Assembly: GCF_018224885.1 (NCBI RefSeq) | Contig: NZ_JAGTXB010000015.1 | Span: 62,001-126,000 of the forward strand | Length of the DNA: 64,000 nucleotides | Direction: 5' to 3' | Source of the DNA: Chitinophaga hostae | GTDB taxonomy: Bacteria > Bacteroidota > Bacteroidia > Chitinophagales > Chitinophagaceae | Shown: in pieces, positions 57,475 to 64,000 of the stretch | Position numbering within the stretch: position 1 is the stretch's first letter | How the letters are laid out: each line of letters starts with the position of its first letter | Translations under genes and position numbers: made by a program | The notes under the pieces: model-generated | What the model saw: only the letters and a program-made list of their open reading frames with translations | Told to the model about the DNA's origin: nothing | Database searches by the model: none

Positions 57475-57513
57475 CAAACTTACTTCGAAATACTTAACCA
57501 ATATTTGGTTTAA
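57475..57513 (-). promoter_or_regulatory. Candidate promoter and palindromic operator of the fucose operon
   Basis: On the minus strand TAAGTTTG (57482-57475) fits the Bacteroidota -7 consensus TAnnTTTG. About 14-20 nt upstream of it lies the palindrome AACCAATATTTGGTT (57496-57510, 6-nt arms with A/T extension), overlapping the expected -33 region. A GntR- or LacI-type repressor could act there. The site is about 95 nt upstream of the remnant's ATG and about 430 nt upstream of fucP. No regulator gene is adjacent. The remainder of the gap, 57514-57666, holds nothing I recognise. Confidence 0.4.
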
Positions 57514-57666
57514 TTAGACTTTCTTTTATACAAATCCGACTATTTGCCTATCGTGTCTGATGCAAAATCATACGTTGTTTTTTTACCATGCGGCTGTGAT
57601 GTAAACTTGAGGTCAGTTTTAAGTGATGTCCCCAGAAATTTCCAATGTAGCAGGTTACATTGTCAC

Positions 57667-58839
57667 CTAGTAAAATACCACACCCGGTTCCCCGTCCGTT
57701 TCAATAATAGTCGCATTTCCAACCTGGTGTTCCCTTAATATCTTTACCCGGGGCTGCGTTTGATCATATGGCCCCCACACCTGCGCATATTTCACCCCTT
57801 CCTCCACAATAATCTTTATAAAATTATAATCATCTGCCGGAATATTATATTCCCAATAAGCCAGCTTCATCGTATAGGCCGCTGGCTGTTTATCGCCATC
57901 CTGCATGCCAGCCAACCGCATGTTATGACCGGGCACAATAGTGTTTGCCAGCATGCTGTTGTAGTTGTAGGGCCTGGTCTTTATTTTTTCAAGAAAGGCA
58001 GCTTTGCTGGTATTCTTCTCATATGCCGCATTACCCGGCAAGAAAATAGTATATTTTCTATCAGGAGAATTAATATACTGTAACACAGTATCATAAACCG
58101 TTTTGTGTGTACTCTGATAGTTGCCGCCGGCAAGCTGTGGATAGCCGCGCACCAGCGTATCCATATACGAAAAACCCGGATCCTGTTGTAACCACCGGGC
58201 TACGGTGCTCACCCCATAGCTGGCTTGTCTTACCAGGAAGGCCGTTTCCAGTTTAAAAACCGGACCGTTGTAAGTATGCCACGAAAAGACGCCGCTAACC
58301 GCATCGGCAGGTAATTTTACCAATATCGTATCTTTTCCTTTCCGGGATATTATTTGTATTTTTTTCGTGCCAATAAAAATGGAATTATTGGTTTCTTCTT
58401 CACTAAAATTTTCAGTGTACAATTCAATGGTATCACCACCGTAGGCAACCAGTGGCGCAAAGCTTTTTATCAGCGGTGTTGGTCTTACCACAATATCCGG
58501 TCCATATGCGCTGCTAAATGTTGCTCCCCTGCTAACGGTCACCATTACTTTGCCCGTTTGTACTTTCAGGGGCACCCGGATGGTAATGCTATCAGCAGAA
58601 GTATGCAACATCTCCGAAGGACGCCCTGCTATAAAGACTTCTGTTACCAGGTCCCCTTGAACGAGGTTGCTGCCGTATACCGTCAGCTCTTCGCCGGCCT
58701 GTACAAAACCGGCGCTTACCTTTTCTACTTTTATCGCATTAATGGGCACTGCCTCCCTTGTAACGCGGTCTTTTTTACAGGCAATGGTCGTTGTTAAGAA
58801 CAGTAGCAAAACAAAGGAAAATATGGGTGTACTTCTCAT
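57667..58839 (-). CDS. Lipoprotein with two IPT/TIG domains and a fasciclin (FAS1)-like domain
   Basis: A 390-residue lipoprotein with lipobox TIAC then KKDR. The first 120 residues hold an IPT-like Ig domain (VSAGFVQAGEELTVYGSNLVQGD), followed by a second (PLIKSFAPLVAYGGDTIELYTENF). From about residue 205 a FAS1-like fold appears: VARWLQQDPGFSYMDTLVRG, YTIFLPGNAAYEKN and NTIVPGHNMR. FAS1 domains mediate adhesion or ligand contact. It is the last of four genes following a TonB-dependent receptor and is probably an accessory surface protein for that uptake system. The ligand is unknown. Confidence 0.8.
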   Translation of the reverse strand: MRSTPIFSFVLLLFLTTTIACKKDRVTREAVPINAIKVEKVSAGFVQAGEELTVYGSNLVQGDLVTEVFIAGRPSEMLHTSADSITIRVPLKVQTGKVMVTVSRGATFSSAYGPDIVVRPTPLIKSFAPLVAYGGDTIELYTENFSEEETNNSIFIGTKKIQIISRKGKDTILVKLPADAVSGVFSWHTYNGPVFKLETAFLVRQASYGVSTVARWLQQDPGFSYMDTLVRGYPQLAGGNYQSTHKTVYDTVLQYINSPDRKYTIFLPGNAAYEKNTSKAAFLEKIKTRPYNYNSMLANTIVPGHNMRLAGMQDGDKQPAAYTMKLAYWEYNIPADDYNFIKIIVEEGVKYAQVWGPYDQTQPRVKILREHQVGNATIIETDGEPGVVFY

Positions 58840-58849
58840 AGCATTTAAA

Positions 58850-59584
58850 CTAAAAATTAGTGATGGTACTTAGGTTGATAGTTTTATTTACATTGCCATC
58901 CGCCGGAACTTTATAGCCACGCAATATCATGGTGTAACACTTACCGGCTTCCAGTGGAAACGATTTGCGCACCAGGGTTCTTTCTTCTCCGGCTTCATCT
59001 TTAAACATTATTCGTATACCAGGTTTGATGTCGGGTGTTACAGCGGTATAGTCTGTCACCTTTCTAAAGCCAACGTTCTGAATAGCGCCGATAAGCGCCG
59101 TATCTATTCTGAGGTATACCTTTCCTGCATCGGGGCTAAGGTGTAGCAGTCTTATTTTAGCTTTGGCGGCATCGGGCGCTACATCATCCTGCGTATACAG
59201 GATGTCAAAAAAGCCGAGGCTATCCAGCAGGTAAACTGTATAGTGCTGTTGGTTTTCAAAAGACAGTAACCTTTCAGAAATTTTCGCCGCCTGCGCCGGT
59301 TGACGAGTCGAATCGGTAAAGGCTATACGGTATAACCCTGTATCAATAAACGAATACCTGGAGAAATTGAAAGCGCCTACCAAACCCGCGCCATTTTCAT
59401 TATAACCACGGGTGCCATACAGGGAATTATTGACAAGTGCCATACTGTTGGCGCCATAAAAATCCGGTGATCCATTATATACCATCAGGTATGACAATGC
59501 AGGAGAAACGGGCATGTCAGCATCTTTGTTACAACCGCCCATTCCAATAGCTGCATATAGCAATATGATAAAGTATCTTCTCAT
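58850..59584 (-). CDS. DUF4397-like lipoprotein
   Basis: A 244-residue lipoprotein with lipobox MGGC then NKDAD. Two repeated beta-sandwich halves are visible: the first starts LSYLMVYNGSPDF, the second AKIRLLHLSPDAGKVYLRID. The LLHLSPDAG motif is typical of DUF4397. The C-terminus GKCYTMILRGYK also fits that family. The function of the domain is not established. It lies between the NHL-like lipoprotein (34-nt gap) and the FAS1 lipoprotein (10-nt gap), so the three are cotranscribed accessory surface proteins of the receptor at 61365. Confidence 0.8.
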   Translation of the reverse strand: MRRYFIILLYAAIGMGGCNKDADMPVSPALSYLMVYNGSPDFYGANSMALVNNSLYGTRGYNENGAGLVGAFNFSRYSFIDTGLYRIAFTDSTRQPAQAAKISERLLSFENQQHYTVYLLDSLGFFDILYTQDDVAPDAAKAKIRLLHLSPDAGKVYLRIDTALIGAIQNVGFRKVTDYTAVTPDIKPGIRIMFKDEAGEERTLVRKSFPLEAGKCYTMILRGYKVPADGNVNKTINLSTITNF

Positions 59585-59618
59585 TTGTCATTTTTTATTC
59601 TTGAATAAAGCAGATGAT

Positions 59619-61340
59619 TTACCTTTCTATCACCACTTTCGCGATCCTTACATCTGCACTGGCAGCCAAATAATCGTACCCGGCATACAGGTTGCCAAAC
59701 TGATCGAATACAATACTGCTTAAGCGGCCAAGAATGCAGTTGGTACCAGGTTGCGTGTGTTGCATAAACTGCCGGTCGGACGTATATCCCGGAGGAAAGG
59801 CGCTAAACCGGGTCATTTGAGAAATGGTTTCGGATTGCAGATCCATTTTGTAGATGGCATTAAAACCATAAAGGATATTCCCATCAAAATCAACATCGAA
59901 GGTCGTAATAGTCGAAAGCCCTACTTCCTTAAAGGTACCGGTCGTATAATCCGTCCGCTGATCTTCCGGCAGGCCCACCACTGTAGAAGCCTCTTTGGTG
60001 TCCATATTTACCTCTACAATATTAGTTCCCCATCCGGCACCGTTGCCGAGTATATAAAATTTACCATTGCCTGCCTGCACCATGTTAATAGCACCATACA
60101 AACGCACTTCGTCACCAAATCCATCACTATGTTCTTCTATCATCGTGTAAGTGATAATCGAATAAGTTTTATCGTCTGCATCTACAAATTCATAATAGTC
60201 CCTGTTCACCTTTCCCAGCACAGTTTCCACGCTTCCATCCCGTGAAAGCCGGCGAAGCAGGGTACCACCATAGGTGCCCCCATCTATAAAGTAAAGGTTC
60301 CCCTGTTTGTCGAAGGTTAACGCGCGCGGGCTGCCAATCAGGGCCACCTCTTTTCTGCCATCTTCCAATCCTCTAAAACTCTTTTGATAATTAGAATAAT
60401 AGTAATCCACTGACCGGCCATTATTCCCTGCTAAGATTTCCACCTTGCCGGTTGCCGGATCTATAGATTGAATAAGGGAATAAGCACTGCGCAGCCCGGT
60501 GATGGGATCGGCGTCTATCGTAAATAAGTTGGTGAAATATAGCTTCCCATCGGGTCCGGGTTTCATATCCACCCCTGTTGTGCCGTTGCCGTTATTATCC
60601 TCCGTACCCAATTTCAAATTCGCCCCGGTAGTGGCAAAGTAATTGTTCCCGCCTCCGGCAATGGTGGTTACTATCCCATCTTTGAGCTTGCGTATGCGAT
60701 AGGAGGCATCACTCCGCTGATAGTCGAGAAAATAAAAACATTCCCGGTTCTTATCGTAGGTCAGTTTTGCTGCAATATTCACCACGGCTACTCCTGATGG
60801 ACCATCTTTCAATACTTCCGGGAAGGTATAATCATAACTTCCATCTGCGCGTTTCGTACTGTCAGAGTAGGTAAATAAATAAGGTGCTACGAGCACTTTA
60901 TTAGGTACCAGAATATCGGGGCGCTTTATATTAAAGCTCAGCGCGGGTTGTATGGCACCATTTACACTAAAATAAATATTGCCCGGGCCTATTTTGGCGC
61001 TCCTGGGAACTATTATATCAAAGGTATCCATAGGAAAACTGAGGTTGTCGCCCCTGCCCGGAATATTGCCCATGCTATGACCACGGTTGACGATAGCAGC
61101 TTCCACATCCGATACATATAGTTTTATGGCAGCTGCTGACTCGCCTATTTTAGCATATACCGTAATGGTTTCATCTATCTGCGCTTCTTCAATATTCTTC
61201 GAATTTTTTACGATTTTAATAATGCCGGATTCTCTGTTCATGCTATCCAGTCTTTCCTCAAATTTGGTACATGAAAAAAAGAATATCACCATGCTGCTGA
61301 ATAGCCACAACAATAGTTTGCTGCCTGCTTTTATACACAT
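59619..61340 (-). CDS. Lipoprotein with Ig-like N-terminus and NHL/beta-propeller repeats
   Basis: A 573-residue lipoprotein with lipobox FFSC then TKFEE. An N-terminal Ig-like part (about 40-165) recalls IPT/DUF5008 lipoproteins. From about 185 to 570 NHL-type propeller blades repeat: AAKLTYDKNRECFYFLDYQR, VTTIAGGGNNYF, DMKPGPDGKLYFTN, ALTFDKQGNLYFIDGG and SSIVFDQFGNLYAGYDY. Propellers of this type bind ligands or partner proteins at the surface. It directly follows the TonB-dependent receptor (24-nt gap) in the place where PULs carry SusD, and may take that role. The substrate cannot be told. Confidence 0.82.
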   Translation of the reverse strand: MCIKAGSKLLLWLFSSMVIFFFSCTKFEERLDSMNRESGIIKIVKNSKNIEEAQIDETITVYAKIGESAAAIKLYVSDVEAAIVNRGHSMGNIPGRGDNLSFPMDTFDIIVPRSAKIGPGNIYFSVNGAIQPALSFNIKRPDILVPNKVLVAPYLFTYSDSTKRADGSYDYTFPEVLKDGPSGVAVVNIAAKLTYDKNRECFYFLDYQRSDASYRIRKLKDGIVTTIAGGGNNYFATTGANLKLGTEDNNGNGTTGVDMKPGPDGKLYFTNLFTIDADPITGLRSAYSLIQSIDPATGKVEILAGNNGRSVDYYYSNYQKSFRGLEDGRKEVALIGSPRALTFDKQGNLYFIDGGTYGGTLLRRLSRDGSVETVLGKVNRDYYEFVDADDKTYSIITYTMIEEHSDGFGDEVRLYGAINMVQAGNGKFYILGNGAGWGTNIVEVNMDTKEASTVVGLPEDQRTDYTTGTFKEVGLSTITTFDVDFDGNILYGFNAIYKMDLQSETISQMTRFSAFPPGYTSDRQFMQHTQPGTNCILGRLSSIVFDQFGNLYAGYDYLAASADVRIAKVVIER

Positions 61341-61364
61341 AAATTATGTTTGTTTGGTTATCAT

Positions 61365-64000
61365 TTAAAAAATCATGTTCACAGCAAACGAGTAATAAGG
61401 CCGTTGGTAATACTTTCGGAAAATAAGGTCTGATGCCTCATACACACCGCTACCCTGTGCAGGAATCGGACTGATTTGCTTATCATAGTGGTAATTATTT
61501 TTCCAGTCCTGGTAAAATAATACGGGCGCATTCAGCACATTCTGCACACCCGCATTGATACTAAAAACTTTACTGACGCGCTGCCGCCAGGTAATATCCA
61601 GCTGATCGCGCCCTTTCAGCATAATATCAGCATCCAGCCGTTCGCCCTTGTTGGCGCCAACGGCATAAATGTAATCGCCGGCCCGGTTATAAGTAAATGA
61701 CACCCTGGTACCTTTTGCAACATCTTCGTAGTTAAGCGAAGCATTCAACAGGTAAGGCGATTGCCCTTGCATAGGCCGGGAACGGGCTGCGCTGTATCCT
61801 ATGAACTGAGGCAATGGTGGTACATCCACATTACTCTTAAACCAGCTGCCGTTTAACACAGTAGATACTTTGCGGAAAAAGCTCCCGGGTATAAAATCGA
61901 AATCCTTTCTCACCTCAGCTTCAATGCCGTACACCGTTGCCTTGCCGGTATTGGTATATACCAGCTGATCAAATCCCTCCGAAAATATCTGCCGGAAACG
62001 TTCAATGGGCTTATCGAGATTTTTATAAAAGAAGCCAATATTCATCATCTCGTTCTTTCGACTGCTGTTGGGATACCACTCCAGTCGTAGTTCGGTATTA
62101 TGTATATTCACCGTGGTAAGGTTGGGGTTACCGATGTATGTTTCTTTATCTATATAGCTGGTATATTGCACCGGCGCCGCTTCCCGGAACTCAGGTCTGT
62201 TCAATGTTTTGCCGTAGCCTATACGGATAATAAAACTGCTATCTGCCTTAAATGAAATATTAACTGAAGGCAAAACGGAGGTGATAGGCTGATCAACCAC
62301 CAGCGGGTAAGCCGCTAACCCGTTTTCGTAACTGCCCAATATCCGGAAACGGTTATGCTCTACCCTTACCCCTCCCAGCAAGTTCAGCCGGCTATCCAGC
62401 AGATTGATGTCGGTGCTGAGGTAGCCGGCCGATAAGACGTTATCTGCGTAATACTGGTTGTTAGGCGTCGTTTTTTCCGCCCACCTGTAGCCGGTACCAT
62501 CGTCCCTGAACATCTCCGCATTAAAATAATGCTGCAGATATTTTTCTTCTACATGGTGATTGGCTGCAACATTGCCGTTTTCTCCGGAGAGTTTAGAGCC
62601 ATTAATGGCCAGGTTGGGATCATATAAATTCACGCCATTGAGCAGGATAAATGTACGGTTGCTAAAGTCCCTGCCCCTGGTTTCGCGATAAAGCCCTGTT
62701 TTAAATCCCCAGGTTTTGTTAATATGATAATTAAGATCCACATTTCCCTGGTAGCTTTTTTCTTTTACATCGTTATATGCTCTCGACAGCATGTAATAAG
62801 AAACTACTTCCGTACCCAGTATCCATGGGGTTTTCTGCTGCATGTTGCTGCTGAGGGTGTAGTCACGGTTGTCCGGTTCCTGCTTTTGAATACCGGAGAA
62901 ACTCAGGTTGGCTTTTACTGTATTTCTTTTGTCAGCACCTAATAAATAGGTACCTGCCAGTTGTCCGGAATACAAGCGGTTTTCTACATAGTACAAGTTG
63001 GTATGACGGTACTCATTGTCCGGGTAATCTTCCAGCTGCAGGTAATCTTCCATGGCTATGCGCTGGTTATTTACATTAAACAAATTGCGCAGCTCCAATG
63101 TCAGCTTATTGCTTACCTGCATTTCGTTACTCTGCAACAGCGACAGGCGGGCGGCATGTATGCCTTGTGTGATTTTACTATCATGATATTTATAGAGCGA
63201 ATTTTGTGCTGTTTCCCGTTGCTCATGTGTGTTGGTATAGGCAATGGTGGTCAGGTTTTTCAGGCTCCTGCCGCCAATTTTCCAGGCATCATAATAATTG
63301 ATATTGAACCGTAGGTCGGGTATGGCGTGATAGGATTTATTGAGGGTATAAATATTGCTGAATTGCCGGGAATACCGGGCATTTTCTGCCGGCGTAAGGT
63401 GGTTAAACTTCTCTGCCCTCGGTATCCCTGCGGGTAACTTACGGGTACCATCATCAAAGCCTAAAAAATCGTATTTACCACCCGTATAGGACCATACATC
63501 GTTAAACGTGGAACCTGGCCGGTATTGGGTGGACAACTGTATATCCACCTGCCGGGTTAACTGACTTTTTTTAGTATAGATTTTTACCAGTCCACCCGAA
63601 AACTCACCGGGCAAATCAGCCGAAGGCGATTTATATACCACCATTCGATCAACGGCATTGCTGCTAAGTACATCATACGAAAAGGACCTGCTATCGGCAT
63701 CCGTGGCGGGGGCCATGGCGTCATTTAAAAAGGTGAGATTGTACCGTTTGCCCAGTCCCCGCACAATCACAAAATTGTCGGGAGATATATTTACGCCGGA
63801 TACCCGTTTTACCACTTCCGCCGCATCCCGGTCGAGCATACGGGATATCTGCTCATTGGATATGCCGGATATAACTGTTTGCGCTGAATAAATTTCATTT
63901 ACCAGTTGCGCGTCAGTAGTGTTAGCCACCCGCTTGCTTTTCCTCGCGGTTACCACTACGCCTTTCATGTTAATCATGTCCTCACCGCCCACCTGCATTT
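61365..64000 (-). CDS. TonB-dependent outer-membrane receptor without SusD partner (N-terminus cut by window edge)
   Basis: At least 878 residues run from the window edge to the stop at 61365; the real start and signal peptide lie beyond 64000. The visible part begins just before the plug: MKGVVVTARKSKRVANTTDA and ISRMLDRDAAEVVKRVSGV, then FVIVRGLGKRYNLTFLNDA and FSGGLVKIYTKKSQ. The beta-barrel follows and ends SFAVNMIF. The plug signature (VVVTARK, RVSGVNI, VRGLG) is that of classic TonB receptors with a carboxypeptidase-like prefix rather than of SusC. It heads a four-gene unit with the NHL-, DUF4397- and FAS1-type lipoproteins. Ligand unknown; metal, siderophore, peptide and glycan are all open. 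Confidence 0.9.
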   Translation of the reverse strand, partial: MQVGGEDMINMKGVVVTARKSKRVANTTDAQLVNEIYSAQTVISGISNEQISRMLDRDAAEVVKRVSGVNISPDNFVIVRGLGKRYNLTFLNDAMAPATDADSRSFSYDVLSSNAVDRMVVYKSPSADLPGEFSGGLVKIYTKKSQLTRQVDIQLSTQYRPGSTFNDVWSYTGGKYDFLGFDDGTRKLPAGIPRAEKFNHLTPAENARYSRQFSNIYTLNKSYHAIPDLRFNINYYDAWKIGGRSLKNLTTIAYTNTHEQRETAQNSLYKYHDSKITQGIHAARLSLLQSNEMQVSNKLTLELRNLFNVNNQRIAMEDYLQLEDYPDNEYRHTNLYYVENRLYSGQLAGTYLLGADKRNTVKANLSFSGIQKQEPDNRDYTLSSNMQQKTPWILGTEVVSYYMLSRAYNDVKEKSYQGNVDLNYHINKTWGFKTGLYRETRGRDFSNRTFILLNGVNLYDPNLAINGSKLSGENGNVAANHHVEEKYLQHYFNAEMFRDDGTGYRWAEKTTPNNQYYADNVLSAGYLSTDINLLDSRLNLLGGVRVEHNRFRILGSYENGLAAYPLVVDQPITSVLPSVNISFKADSSFIIRIGYGKTLNRPEFREAAPVQYTSYIDKETYIGNPNLTTVNIHNTELRLEWYPNSSRKNEMMNIGFFYKNLDKPIERFRQIFSEGFDQLVYTNTGKATVYGIEAEVRKDFDFIPGSFFRKVSTVLNGSWFKSNVDVPPLPQFIGYSAARSRPMQGQSPYLLNASLNYEDVAKGTRVSFTYNRAGDYIYAVGANKGERLDADIMLKGRDQLDITWRQRVSKVFSINAGVQNVLNAPVLFYQDWKNNYHYDKQISPIPAQGSGVYEASDLIFRKYYQRPYYSFAVNMIF

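Noticed and set aside
1..64000. tRNA genes, rRNA, CRISPR arrays, insertion sequences or prophage genes
   Set aside because: I saw no cloverleaf-like, spacer-repeat, transposase or integrase signal on either strand.

Overview
This window looks like a chromosomal segment of a glycan-degrading Bacteroidota, most like Chitinophaga or a relative (inference from gene content). The evidence is SusC/SusD pairs, hybrid two-component systems (HTCS), type IX secretion (T9SS) C-terminal sorting domains, IPT/TIG lipoproteins, near-absent Shine-Dalgarno sequences and a candidate TAnnTTTG promoter. No rRNA, tRNA, CRISPR array or transposase was seen.

Region 1 (1-26375) is polysaccharide utilization locus 1 (PUL1). 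One leftward unit runs susC (17768) > susD > IPT/discoidin-like surface lipoprotein > a 57-bp perfect inverted repeat > GH28-like beta-helix enzyme > a very large alginate-lyase-like T9SS protein > GH97 > alpha/beta hydrolase > a second alginate-lyase-like protein that leaves the window. Its HTCS (22228-18071) lies upstream, followed by a rightward GH95 alpha-L-fucosidase and a third, lipoprotein alginate-lyase paralogue. The target is probably a uronic-acid-containing, perhaps fucosylated, polysaccharide; alginate itself is not implied.

Region 2 (26502-53328) is PUL2. A leftward unit of about 20 kb runs susC > susD > surface glycan-binding protein > GH5 (BACON) > GH97 > GH3 > GH42 > CE1-like esterase > GH39 > GH43 (frameshifted) > GH43, ending at a strong 19-bp hairpin. 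Its HTCS (50751-46663) is divergent from a second GH5 carrying three ricin-like repeats and a T9SS tail. The set suggests xyloglucan or another decorated beta-1,4-glucan, although no GH31 is present in the window.

Region 3 (53365-57512) is a compact L-fucose import and oxidation operon: FucP-like symporter, aldo/keto reductase, mutarotase and Zn-dependent dehydrogenase. It is headed by what looks like a collapsed Tat-signal/GH29 fucosidase remnant and a candidate operator-promoter. Region 4 (57667-64000) is a TonB-dependent receptor lacking SusD, followed by three surface lipoproteins (NHL-like, DUF4397-like, IPT+FAS1).

The most notable non-coding signal is a set of tandem direct repeats starting with GGG, found twice per PUL: upstream of each susC, and in the divergent gap between each HTCS and its neighbouring hydrolase. 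The two copies in a PUL resemble each other and differ from those of the other PUL, as expected for cognate HTCS operators. They would tie GH95 (or HTCS1 itself) to PUL1 and the secreted GH5 to PUL2.
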